Assembly (NCBI RefSeq): GCF_000003605.2
Contig: NW_003152255.1
Location: forward strand, 278,305-340,577
From: Saccoglossus kowalevskii
Taxonomy: Eukaryota; Hemichordata; Enteropneusta; Harrimaniidae
Length of the DNA stretch: 62,273 nt
Reading direction: 5' to 3'
Positions 1 through 9,730 of this stretch are shown piece by piece. The notes beneath the pieces are model-generated. The model saw only the letters and a program-made list of their open reading frames with translations. It searched no databases and had not been told where the DNA came from. A program made the position numbers and the translations under genes. Numbering within the stretch: the first letter of the stretch is position 1; every line of letters begins with the position of its first letter.

Positions 1-920
1 TTATATTTATAACACATAATGCTATATTTATAACTCGCATATAGTTATCGATCGCTTCTGATTATCATTATATAGTTGAGTATTAATCAAACGACTATGA
101 TGACTGCTTCATATTGAACATTAAAACATTACTTGTAAAGGCATTTAGTGAGGTATGTTAAAAACTGTAGCCCTGGGAGAACGGACTATACCCATATTTT
201 CATGTGGAATATGCTATAAAACCCTAGCAATTTTAATTGTGGATATTTTGGTCATGTTCATATACGTGGTTTGTAGACGCTACACTCAAGAGTTGCATAA
301 TATCTCATGAATATTCATAAGTTAATCTTTAACATGATACAGAGTTCATTGTTCACTGTCGTTCTCCGAGGCCTGAGTTCGAACCTACAGAACCCACTCG
401 CTGACGAGTTTCTTCGTAGAACTGAAAACGTTATCAGGGTCAATGTGAACGCCATATTGTTGATCTGAATATAAGATAGTCATGTGATTTGAGTTGACCC
501 TAGTTTTGGGTATAATAGTGAAACACGTCGGACTCGGAAACAGGGCATGTAATTACACGAAGGCCATCTTGGTCGAAAAGTTATGGACAGATTTTAAAAT
601 ACATCTCATCTTGCAAACATATTATATATGACATGGGAGGGGAATTAACAATCTCAGACTGTGAAATTAGGACTATATTGAGTGCGCGGTGCTACTGCAC
701 AAGAATATTCCAAAGGTCAACGTTTTGTCTGTTATCGTGTTGAGAAAAATGGTCACAAGTAACTAGTAATGTTTTTGTAACAAGCTAAGTGAAATAGCAA
801 AGTGATAACCATTTGCAAATGATTCGGTCATATGCAGTTTGCAATCAGTGGCGTCGCTTAACGAGGAAACAAATAGATGCCACTATCGTCGATATCTAAT
901 AGTTCGGTATGACATTCCTG
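1..920. other. intergenic / 3' flank, no gene seen
   Basis: AT-rich DNA with no open frame that looks coding on either strand. The last part (about 840-920) is the likely 3' untranslated flank of the minus-strand Tctex1-domain gene. A short stretch near 376-392 resembles a tRNA B-box, but I could not find a matching A-box or tRNA fold. Confidence 0.5.
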
Positions 921-1739
921 TCACTCGTAGTAGATACCGTAGACTGTAGCAACCACAAAAACAGACTTGTTTTGGTAACTGACAGACGCGCAATTATCGG
1001 TGTCTGTGTTCCAAACACAACGGCTCACGCAACGCACGTCTTGACCATTTCGCGATCCTATGAGTACTTGTACCACTAGCTTGTAACGCTCATACTCCAG
1101 ACTTTTCAAAAGGTCTTTGATCTTGTTGCTCAGTGTTCCTGTTACCATGGAAGCAGACGATGCATTATACTCATAGCTGTCAAGTTCCGTCTCCAGGAAT
1201 CTGTCTAACATTTTTGTGATTCGCAAAGAATTGAATTTATACCGTTCATCAGGTTTTGTTGGGTTGTTTTTCTTTCTACTTAGTGCTGGCACATCGTCCT
1301 GTATATGTGTACGTTTCCATATTGAAGATATTGGAATTCGTGATTTTTTCGCGGTTGTTGTTGCCCAGGATTGGGGTTTTGAGTCGATGTGGGTTTTACT
1401 TCTTGTCGATAGCTTCACACCATCATTAGTATTGCTACCGCCGCCTGTAGCCGATGCGTGGTCAAAGTTTCGCCCGAATTCCATCAATATTTGCTTCGTC
1501 ACTCTATTATTTTCATCTAAATCCAATCGTCGTAGCCCATCAATTGGTACTTCGTGATGACTTCTTGACATCCCCGGCCTAACGCCACCATTTTGTAAAA
1601 CTCGCCCATGGTTACGAACAGCTTGCTTGTACCCTGGTACAGATCCCGGCAATAATTCCTTTTCGTTCAAATGATCCCGAGTAAGACACGACAATCGTGC
1701 ATCGCCATTACTGGTCGATTGCCAGAACGCTGCCGACAT
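921..1739 (-). CDS. Tctex1/DYNLT-type dynein light chain domain protein
   Basis: Predicted protein of 272 aa. The C-terminal ~106 residues (about 167-272) match the Tctex1 (dynein light chain Tctex-type) fold: an N-terminal helix pair, then ERYKLVVQVLIG, a CVSRCVWNTDTDN segment and the typical ending VATVYGIYYE. This is the pattern of the TCTEX1D/DYNLT family, which act as dynein light chains or ciliary-transport adaptors. The first ~165 residues are polar, with a Gly/Asn-rich patch and a basic SRKKNN stretch, and look disordered. That makes the protein longer than minimal DYNLT proteins (about 115 aa) and more like members with N-terminal extensions. I chose the ATG at 1739; an in-frame extension to 1766 begins with TTG. 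A good acceptor (CCTCTCAG) lies just upstream, so a non-coding 5' exon is possible. The whole domain is in one exon. Orthology within the family is not resolved. Confidence 0.85.
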   Translation of the reverse strand: MSAAFWQSTSNGDARLSCLTRDHLNEKELLPGSVPGYKQAVRNHGRVLQNGGVRPGMSRSHHEVPIDGLRRLDLDENNRVTKQILMEFGRNFDHASATGGGSNTNDGVKLSTRSKTHIDSKPQSWATTTAKKSRIPISSIWKRTHIQDDVPALSRKKNNPTKPDERYKFNSLRITKMLDRFLETELDSYEYNASSASMVTGTLSNKIKDLLKSLEYERYKLVVQVLIGSRNGQDVRCVSRCVWNTDTDNCASVSYQNKSVFVVATVYGIYYE

Positions 1740-2032
1740 GGTCGTCTGAGAGGTTTCCAATTGCAACGTTCAACATTCAACGCAGACCCATAAACTGATG
1801 AACGATGCACTTCAATCCGATGATGACAAGTTTGATCTAAATTAGTTTGACACTGAAGTGCCCCTAGGACGTAAATACTTGTGCTAATACACATCGCTCG
1901 GTAACGTCAAAGTGTCGCGATATTTGCGTCGAACCCCATGTACAAATAACGCTTGAAGTTTATCTCACAGAACGGCTTCAACGATAATCGTATCTCATTT
2001 GAAGGGATCTCCTATCAGAACTGACTCATTAA

Positions 2033-2209
2033 TCATTGGACATAAGTGACAGATGTAAGGTTGTCCCACAATTCGTACTCTCCTACTTCTAGAATGACAT
2101 CGCTAATATTTAAAATTCGCATGCGACCAATAAAATAATTGGTTTCTGAGGGTTCAGCGTAAACTTCAGGTCGTCGAAAGGAGCGCTCATTACTCATTTT
2201 TCTCGGTTC
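2033..2209 (-). CDS. possible terminal coding exon, unrecognised
   Basis: A strong acceptor (long T-rich tract then TTTTGGCAG) ends at 2210 on the minus strand. It is followed by an open frame of about 57 codons to a TGA at 2033, containing MSNERSFRRPEVYAEP and ending NLTSVTYVQ. The acceptor is phase 1 if this frame is used. I see no domain and found no convincing upstream donor. It sits on the 5' side of the Tctex1 gene and could belong to an upstream exon of it or to another transcript. It may also be chance. Confidence 0.25.
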   Translation of the reverse strand, partial: EPRKMSNERSFRRPEVYAEPSETNYFIGRMRILNISDVILEVGEYELWDNLTSVTYVQ

Positions 2210-2645
2210 TGCCAAAATATTGAAAAAAATAGAAAATTGAAGAAAACTATTATCCTCGAATTGATTCATGACACAATAGTATGATATGTTTTCTGGACAG
2301 TTCATACGCCATATATTATCTTTTTCATAAGAGGACACTTGATCATAATCATTTCCGACTCTTTACTCGTTCCATTCCGGCGTCGTCTCGAAATCGATTC
2401 TATTGATAGATGACAAAAGAATTAAACTGCTTTTTATATAATATATATAATTTCAATCAAAAAAATTAGCGTGAAAATCGAATGACTATTTTAGTATATA
2501 TGTATAATGATGCAGAATTCCGACAAGCATCGGAAGCTGAGTATGCTCCGATGGGCCAATATGTGCCATCACGATGGCCGTCTATGGTTCATTCAGATTA
2601 ACTCGATATATATGCATTTCAGTGTTGTCAGAACAAACGCGTCTC

Positions 2646-2671
2646 CTACCTACCTACCTACCTACCTACCC
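2646..2671. repeat. short CCTA/CTAC microsatellite
   Basis: About six tandem copies of the tetranucleotide CTAC. No gene context. Confidence 0.8.
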
Positions 2672-3439
2672 ATGCGGGACAGTGATTAGATTGGCACGGT
2701 TCTCCGAGTCCCTGTGATAACCGAACATTCAACGGCTGTAGCAAGTGTAACAAACTCTTGCGTTGTTGAAATTAGAAAGCTTAATTCAGGTTAAAGAATA
2801 CATTTGTAAATATTTAGAATTGTGTGAACATTTTAAATACGTCTACATCGTACATCGTACATTGTCGATCACGGCCAACTTGAACGTTGAAACTTGTTAA
2901 GCTTTATATGAATAAGTTTGTTAGAAAAAATCTTGGACGATAAAATAGACAGTCTTAATTTGACATGTACTCAAGTTAGAGTCCCTGTGCCGCCCCTCAA
3001 GAATTGCTTTTCCACTAAATTCAGTACTGAAGTGTCGGAAAATGTAAATTATACGGTTATAAATAAAATTAATATATGGTGGATAGGAATGAATTCATTA
3101 TGAATACAGGGCCCACAAATGCCTTTAACAACACACCTTATAATACGAAAGATACTAAAATAATTATTGCACGAAGCTATGGTCTACACAATATAGACGT
3201 CAGTTAGTTGCTATAGTGACAAACGGTTAGGTTAATTGTCGAATATACCTATAATCCCGTTAATAATTTACATGTTCACGGTAAGGATTCCATAGAGGGC
3301 GCGCTTCATTACTATAAATAAAACTATCTGCAACATACTTAGTATTTAGTAGATCCATTGGAGATAGATAGATAGATCTCAAGCTGATTATCAAATACTT
3401 CACGATGACCAGTGGTTTCAATTTACGGAACGGATTAAG

Positions 3440-3567
3440 ATGCGAAGACGACTTTGGTGCGAAATGCAGTGGTTAGAATACATACTGAGCTTGGAGCAAG
3501 GCGATTCGGTCTTGTTCTTTCTACGTTGCTTGGCCTCGCTGAAAGATCAACGACGAAGCGACGTCAG
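3440..3567 (+). CDS. possible first coding exon, unrecognised
   Basis: An ATG at 3440 opens 42 codons (MRRRLWCEMQWLEYILSLEQ and onward to LKDQRRSDV) ending exactly at a strong donor, GTCAG|GTAAGT. The peptide looks helical and amphipathic. A TATAAATA sequence lies near 3314, about 125 bp upstream. I could not find a matching second exon downstream, so the gene is unidentified and the call rests on the donor and the open frame only. Confidence 0.28.
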
Positions 3568-4004
3568 GTAAGTTTTTCGTTTTGCTGGTTTAGGCTTACA
3601 ACTTGAAGAAGGTTGGGAAAACATATGTATGTAGAAAATGACATACAAAAACGTGTTGTATGCTATCCGAGATACCTACGTATAGTAGAGACAAGCGCCC
3701 TCTAGGAAAACTCTCTTACACAAATATATATTATCGGTTTAAGAATTATGGGTATATTTGTTAGTTACACGACCGTTTGAACTGACGATAAGCATTACTG
3801 GCCTACAATTAAAGTGGTACCACGCAACTCATTAATGTAACTTTGAATGTAAGGCAGACAATATTGTATATTTATTGCGATGTTTACGTAGCATGAGACA
3901 TACACTGAACCGATACGATGTGACGGCTGCGAATTTATAATTGAAATTAAATGGCGTTAGTTGTCGCGCCACGCATGCGCGAGATATATGAGTCTCATAT
4001 AAAT
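3568..4004. other. non-coding stretch
   Basis: No coding signal seen. If the exon at 3440-3567 is real, this is the start of its intron. An NRF1-like site is listed separately. Confidence 0.4.
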
Positions 4005-4016
4005 AAAGATGGCGAC
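3971..4016 (+). promoter_or_regulatory. candidate TATA-less promoter: NRF1-like site plus ATG-spanning YY1/TISU-like element
   Basis: ACGCATGCGC at 3971-3980 matches the NRF1 palindrome closely. About 35 bp downstream, AAAGATGGCGAC spans an ATG at 4009, resembling the YY1/TISU element that marks very short 5' UTRs. The ATG opens only 23 codons (MATLIVAQTNEYKLGRYQAL, stop at 4080) with no obvious donor before the stop. A promoter is plausible; the product is unknown. Confidence 0.3.
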
Positions 4017-4207
4017 TTTGATTGTTGCACAGACCAACGAGTATAAACTGGGACGTTACCAAGCTTTAATTAATAATTAACTTCAGGTGATTGGAAGGTA
4101 TCGAAGAAGTCACCGGGACTAGGTCAAATCTCACACTTGTGATTGCCATTAGAAGAGTGCATTGGATTGTGGGAAAATCAATGTTTATCAACACAAATAT
4201 CGCACAT

Positions 4208-4236
4208 GCGCAGCGCGGCGACTGCCGCTCTTTAAC
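4208..4236. mobile_element. possible remnant end of the TTAA MITE-like family
   Basis: The stretch CAGCGCGGCGACTGCCGCTC followed by TTTAA resembles one terminus of the 120-135 bp repeat seen complete at 33202-33334. The rest of the element is not visible. Confidence 0.4.
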
Positions 4237-4819
4237 TCTAAAAACAGGCCTGACCAAAGCAATCACTCGAAATGTTTGTTGTCGCTACTAAGACCTAATA
4301 CTACATTTTTAAACAGTTTAGAAGCTTAAGATGGTCATGAACAATTTCTCAAAATCGTGTTTTACTGAACTTCAGAAACTAGGGATTCTAGTTTGAAACA
4401 CAAAATGAATATCAGTAGAGAAATATTGGAATGTGAGTTGTCAATTGTTCATGTTTTCAAAAATACTTTTATACAAATATGACTAGCACCATACAAGTAA
4501 TTTATTCCTGGTGTACTATTATTGGGGCAAATATATTTAGAGAAAATTGTATTCTCTTTAAGATTATTCAATGAATGTTTTATTCCAGGCTTTTCTATTA
4601 TATTTTTGCTCATGCTATATTATATATATATTTTTAAAGGAATTTGGCACATTATACGAGTTGATATTATTTTTATTTAGTGTTGCGTGCTTGATCGTAC
4701 GTGCTGCCACGTGTATTTGCAAAGTAAATCTACACTTGTCTCTACGAAGAAAACAAAATATTTGACAAGAAAACTGTTTGCGATACATTTATGAGGGGCT
4801 TATTAGAGGTCATGTTGTG

Positions 4820-5086
4820 TCAGTGGGATGTGTGTCGTGATTTGCTCATATTTTTTTTCGATACGTGGGCTTTCCGTTGGAAAAGTTCGATGACAGCCAA
4901 CTGATACATCAGACCTTGTAGTTGCGCAGTGGTACGACGGTTCAACGCTTTGTGGGAGATTTGTGGTTTCTGCCCAGGCGTATTAGATTTATGAGTGATA
5001 TCTGTGTGACACGTTTGTTGAACAAAAGCCGCGTTGTGAAAAATATTTGCTTCATTATGGTTAGTACGTGTTGACCCTTGTATCAT
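4820..5086 (-). CDS. small hypothetical protein, 88 aa
   Basis: A complete open frame from ATG (5086) to TGA, with an in-frame stop just upstream. The N-terminal half is rich in Asn, His and Thr. The second half (ALNRRTTAQLQGLMYQLAVI, then ELFQRKAHVSKK) looks like one amphipathic helix followed by a basic tail. A perfect CRE (TGACGTCA) lies about 75 bp upstream at 5161. I do not recognise the protein. It could be a small gene, a terminal exon or a chance frame. Confidence 0.3.
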   Translation of the reverse strand: MIQGSTRTNHNEANIFHNAAFVQQTCHTDITHKSNTPGQKPQISHKALNRRTTAQLQGLMYQLAVIELFQRKAHVSKKNMSKSRHTSH

Positions 5087-5160
5087 ACAAGCCTAGACCG
5101 TTCCCAACGTTCGGCTACACATTTAACGTGTAGTACGTCTTACGACATACGTTTCTGTGG

Positions 5161-5168
5161 TGACGTCA
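5161..5168. promoter_or_regulatory. consensus CRE (CREB/ATF site)
   Basis: Perfect palindromic TGACGTCA. It is upstream of the minus-strand 88-aa frame that starts at 5086, so it could be a promoter element for it. A single 8-bp match can also occur by chance. Confidence 0.35.
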
Positions 5169-5546
5169 TCGTAACCTGGGATCGTCTTGGCGTGCGCGTA
5201 AACAGATTCGCGGATTTTACGTTTAGACAGCTGATCGAACGTGTGCACTTATTTACCTTCCGGGACAGAAAAGTGTATACACATAGAGTGATTTGTGTAT
5301 GTCAACTGTATGTAGGATTGCATCGTTACATACTCAGACATTGGCCGCCAAGGACCGGACGGCTGTCCTAACTTGGTTGTAGGTTTCCCGGGGTAGATTC
5401 CTGTCTCATGTAGCAGATTCACTCATTTTATGCAGCAACAACAGTCACGGTTTCTACACACATGTTCATTATGAATTTGAACGATTTTGTTTATGTTTGT
5501 TTAATCTACTGTACCTGCGAGAAGTCAATGGGCACCTCACCAAAAC

Positions 5547-5955
5547 CATGGACGTACTAGTACGTCCCACTCTCCACGCAAGATGGCGCTTCTTCAAATC
5601 ACCTCTGCCACAGCTTGAGAATGCATTTATGCAAATCAAGAGTCATTGGTAGGGTCAAACCCGAACTACATGTATATTTAAATATGGTGGAGTTCGCGGG
5701 AACTTTAAAACGTATTCTGAATGAATACAATTCTGACGTGGAATTGAAACCAAAGTAGATGGAAGTTATGGAAATATGGAAAGAGAAAGATTTAATAGTT
5801 TCCTTGTCAACTGGGTATGGGCCGCCGTCTTCAATAACAGAACAACACCTGCGTATTGATATGTGGCAAATCATAGCGTGAAAAGTCATGTGTGGCAGAG
5901 GTGTTAGCCTGCCTGCGCTAAGAACTCTCTGGGATGTAGAGTGAGTACGTCCATG
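5547..5955. mobile_element. foldback / MITE-like element with inverted termini
   Basis: CATGGACGTACT at 5547 is mirrored by AGTACGTCCATG ending at 5955. Inside, CACCTCTGCCACA (5600-5612) is mirrored by TGTGGCAGAGGTG (5891-5903). The two pairs are nested at similar spacing, giving imperfect terminal inverted repeats of about 65 bp around a ~280-bp centre. No transposase is seen. I do not recognise the family. Confidence 0.6.
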
Positions 5956-6096
5956 CCAAAACCGATCAACACAAACAGAACTGTATTTCTAAAGTGGCTA
6001 AAACGAGACAGCCAATGTTTGTTTGTTTGATAAATATGAATATTGGCTTTGCCGAGTGCATATGCTTTGTTTCAAGTGACGTTATTAAGCATTACC

Positions 6097-6216
6097 TTAA
6101 GCATGCCGCGTCCTGTTCGATATGGGACTCATAGCGACGTATACAACGCGTGTAAAATACGTTGTTTATTTACATGAAATTCGAACACGCGCTGCGCGAC
6201 GACCACTTCGCTTTAA
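6097..6216 (-). mobile_element. TTAA MITE-like element, copy 1
   Basis: Bounded by TTAA on both sides. The body matches the copy at 33202-33334 in the opposite orientation: TCCTGTTCGATATGGGACTC, then a GCGACGTATACAACGCGTG core, a TTTACATGAAATTCGAACAC segment and a CGACGACC terminus. The left terminus is shortened relative to the full copy. Non-autonomous; no ORF. Confidence 0.75.
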
Positions 6217-6603
6217 TTACACATGAAGACATTCTACAGCAACAGACGTATTTTCGTTGCGTTGGAATAATTTACCAATGGCTTTGATAAGACAGTTCAC
6301 TTTCCTGTGATTCACAACTCACCGAAAAGTCACAACAATGTAAAGTAGTTTGGTTTGACGTTACCATTATCATCTGCACACGTTGTCCACTCACTTTTGA
6401 TCAGCTTCACCACAGACCCCTCAACATTGAAGACGAAAACGTCAGATTATTTTCAGTAAGATTTCGTAATCATGACACATGCTATTGTGTCTTTTACGTC
6501 TTGTTGTGTGTTTTGTGACGTCACTTTCCAATTCTCTTTCCCACCGGAGGCTAAATTTAATTTTAACTTTTGCATTTTGGATCATAGTATCACCTTACTC
6601 TAT

Positions 6604-7360
6604 GCCCCGTTTTTAGTCCCCGTTCGGACGCAGTCCGAAAACGGGGACTTATGTTTTGACCTCCGTGTGTCCGTGCGTCCGGACCTGTATCTTAGAAATG
6701 CCTGGATTAATCACAATCAAACTTCACACATACATCATACATGATATTATACATATGAACGTCATTTTGTTTTACGAGCTGATTCAAGATGGCCGAATGA
6801 CGGCCATTTTTGTGCTAAAAAATCCTAAAAATCAACCATTTCTCGGCTGTTTACAGATGGATTTTGTTCAAACTTGCTATATACATTAGACATTATGGGA
6901 CCTTGATGCAAATAATTTTGTTTTTCAGATAAGATTCAAAATGGCCGACTGGCGGCCATTTTATTTTAATGAATGGGCTTCTAGACCCATATCTCAGACT
7001 TGTTTTGACTGATAATATTTTCAAATTTTAAATATTCATTATACATCATGTCATAGATAAACAGATATATTGGTTTGACTATCCTATTCAAAATGGCCGA
7101 ATGGTGGTCATTTTTGTGCTAACAAATCATCAAATATCAAGCATTTATGGGTGATTTCGTTCAAACTTGGTACATACATTAGACATTATGGGTTCCTGAT
7201 GCTCGTCATTTTATTTTTCAGATTGGATTCAAAATGGCTGACTGGCGGCCATTTTGTTTTAATGATTGGGCTTCTAGAGCCATATCTCCTAAATGCTTTG
7301 ACTTATTATATTTAAATTTTATATATTCGTTATACATCATGTTATAAATATACATGTATT
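6604..7360. repeat. compound tandem repeat headed by an AGTCCCCG hairpin
   Basis: Starts with a hairpin at 6615-6649 (AGTCCCCGTTCGGA facing TCCGAAAACGGGGACT). Two ~300-bp diverged copies of one unit follow. Each contains ATGGCCGAATG with GGTCAT/GGCCAT, the phrase TTTGTGCTAA, an ACATTAGACATTATGGG segment, ATGGCCGACTGGCGGCCAT and GGGCTTCTAGA. The ATGGCCG...CGGCCAT pairs are themselves palindromic. Probably a transposon-derived repeat; no coding frame. Confidence 0.7.
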
Positions 7361-8433
7361 CAAAAAGGAATGCTGTTCTAGAGCAATATCTCTCAATATG
7401 GACAAGTACTTGTTATTTTTTGTTATTGACATTTGCCCCAACCGATATAAAAAAGTTCGTCAAAGCACAATATTGTAGTATGTTGAATTTTCTAACAGTA
7501 TCCATGTTCCATAGTTGGGGATAGTGACAGCGCTGTGTGATCATTTCACAACACTGGACATGTTCTAACTCGTTGTTTTCTCGGAACATTCTTGCCTCCA
7601 ATTATGTAAATATTGTCGGTCTGGCATCAACGTCACTAGCTGAGCCTGACACTTGTCAAAGCACAATATTGTAGTATATACAGATGTGATCGAAAGCATT
7701 GACTGACACTGTCATGTCAAGTAAAGTATCACCTATGCTGTAAGCCAGATAACGCACTTGTCCGTTACATCGATATTTGACTTCCATTTTGTGTTAGCGC
7801 CCTCCTGTCGGTTAATAACTTAACGAGGGGACTATTACCTTCAAGTTTTCCTGTACATAATGACATTATGGCAATTGAATGCGCTATCCCAGCTCCAACA
7901 AGTTTGAGCACAGGTACTGTACTGATCAACGTACCTACAATCTCAGTAAGTGGTTATTTCTCATAACCACACAGAATACACGTTGGCGGTCAGCTACACC
8001 TCCGAGATCTACAAGCATTCGCTACCAATAATGGAATTGCTTCATAACTTAAGCACAGACCACTTTCCCGGAAGTCAACGATACCGGACCTGGGGGGGGG
8101 GGGCGGCGTAAACATGCACACGTGATATTGTGCTTGTTAGTGTAATATCTTGGTGTAAAATTCAAGTTTAACCTCTATTTTTGAAGACAGAAATTCTGGT
8201 ATGCTATCATATCATTTTCTAACATTCGTATAATGTACCGAAACATAAAACTTACAAAGATGACATTCTTAACATACCCAGTGTTACAGTATGATAACAC
8301 ACATCAATAATCACCTCTATAAAAACCGACATTCACAATTATTAAACCAATGAGATGAATATGATATTTTATCTTAACCATATCAAAAGATACACAACAA
8401 TCATTCAAGTTTTTTCCGGGACGAATGGATCAA
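7361..8433. other. non-coding stretch
   Basis: No supported gene. It contains a 23-bp perfect direct repeat (GTCAAAGCACAATATTGTAG plus TAT) at about 7459 and 7657, and a G-run at about 8093-8102. Confidence 0.5.
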
Positions 8434-8620
8434 TCATGGACGGGATTGTGAATTTGTGAACTGAATCGATATACCCCACTCCTTGGTAACAATAATAAAC
8501 AGCCGCAACGCTGCAGTGTTTTCTTCATCAGTCACGGTGTTGCGTGCCATAAGCACCATTGACATGATCTCGCGTGAACAAGGCTTATTACACCACTAAA
8601 ATCCAGCATTTCATCAATGA
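8434..8620 (-). pseudogene. frameshifted fragment of the helical-domain family, after the Death-domain exon
   Basis: The block 8576-8620, read on the minus strand, encodes ELVIDEMLDFSGVISL, which aligns with KLAIGDMLDFSGVISL of exon 1 of the neighbouring gene (DNA at 11947-11989). The two are nearly identical over about 40 bp. After a small deletion the reading frame shifts and continues as PCSREIMSMVLMARNTV, resembling the next block of exon 1 (IHETIRVILKILRQY), before a stop near 8434. It lies directly after the Death-domain stop at 8626 and has no obvious acceptor. I read it as a degenerate piece of a paralogous exon now in the 3' flank. Confidence 0.6.
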
Positions 8621-8625
8621 CCAGC

Positions 8626-8948
8626 TCAGTGCCGGTTGTTTGTATCGTTCAATCTATATACAAGCAATCGCAAGTCGTCTAGACATGCGCTAGCCACGTC
8701 TCTTTCTCCGATCTGGATCAGCGACTCGATGAATTTCTCCAACGTTGCGCCGTGTTTACCCTGTTGCCGTTGCCATAGTGATAGCATCTGTGAAGCCATT
8801 TCTTTAATATTCTGGTGGTGTGTTTCTCTTAGTGTTGCTATGTCTGCTATGTTTAGACCAATGGCCAGACCGAAAACCATCAGCATATCCGTTGCGATGT
8901 GGTCCTTTGTAATTCGAATGACCTCTGGCGAAACAGTAGGAGACAAAC
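8626..8948 (-). CDS. Death-domain exon (C-terminal exon of the helical/Death-domain gene)
   Basis: Encodes about 106 aa ending at TGA (8626). Residues ~420-496 of the joined protein match the Death domain pattern: DMLMVFGLAIGLNIADIATL (helices 1-2), then QMLSLWQRQQGKHGAT (helix 4 with the conserved Trp) and LIQIGERDVA (helices 5-6). Death domains are six-helix modules for homotypic signalling in immunity and cell death. The exon has an acceptor TTATATACTAG just before 8948 and starts with the two bases needed to complete a Gly codon. Exon 1 (11299-12517) ends with the matching single G, so the join reads ASVIQ-GLSPTVSPEV in frame. The intron is about 2.35 kb. The Death domain is clear; the join is inference from phase, orientation and splice sites. 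Confidence 0.85.
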
Positions 8949-9567
8949 CTAGTATATAACAACGTAAGCACATATTTCAGTTGAGTGAAAAAAAACATGT
9001 CAACAAATTGCTCTCTGATTGGTTCGACTGTTAAGTGGTAGGTTTGGTTAGCCAATCAGAGATTAATAAGTAGATTCGTATTGACTCCCATATTGTAGCA
9101 AGTTATCTAACAAATATTAGTTTGTATGAATATATAGTAAAATTATTTGGACATGTATATTGAATTTGGTCGAAACGTTATTGATAGTAATCCAATCAAC
9201 CATTTATTTATGAAACAACTATCATACGCGTGTATGATGACCAAATACACCGCAAGGTAAATACTACGTCCAATCAAAGTAAACACACCGTGTACCGGAA
9301 GCAAATCGACTAGCTTCGCGTCACGCCCATTAGCCCCCAGCAAAAAGGCTTATTACGTGTTGGAATCGTGTAACCCGTTCACCCCGATCTACGCTACACA
9401 ACGTAGCCAGATATTAGTGCTGCCGCTTCCAAAAGATCTGTTATAAAACTATATTAGATTCGGTTACGTATCAACTGTCGAATTAGCGAAATGTAACGCG
9501 TTGTGTATACGCAGCTACATTGCAAACACGTGCTATATTGAATGAAACGAGACACAGAAGAACTTGC

Positions 9568-9730
9568 CTTGTGTTAGCAGTATGTGTAGTTTTTGTCGTA
9601 TTTTCATATCCGCACTACTGTCTTCGAGACTTTTCACTCTTCTTTGTAAATCTGTAAAACAATCCGCAAAATGCGTCAATGTGCTTGTTTCTTTTTTTTT
9701 TCTTTTTTTGGACATTTTTTTATTACTCAT
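9568..9730 (-). CDS. candidate alternative first exon (basic cluster + coiled coil) with GC donor
   Basis: ATG at 9730 opens 54 codons, starting MSNKKMSKKRKKK (an NLS-like basic cluster) and followed by a heptad-like segment (FTDLQRRVKSLEDSSADMKI). The frame reaches CAAG|GCAAGT, a close match to the GC-AG donor consensus. The codon phase (CAA G|) is the same as the exon-1 donor at 11299, so splicing to 8948 would give a 161-aa basic-coil-Death protein. It lies inside the intron of the two-exon gene. No good acceptor precedes it, so it would be a first exon from an internal promoter. It could also be a chance A-rich frame. Confidence 0.35.

Noticed and set aside
340-430. tRNA-like B-box near 376-392
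   Set aside because: No matching A-box, acceptor stem or anticodon arm.
1216-1557. Plus-strand 113-aa frame across the Tctex1 gene
   Set aside because: Antisense shadow; the Tctex1 domain is on the minus strand.
8636-8959. Plus-strand 107-aa frame over the Death-domain exon
   Set aside because: Antisense shadow of the Death-domain exon.
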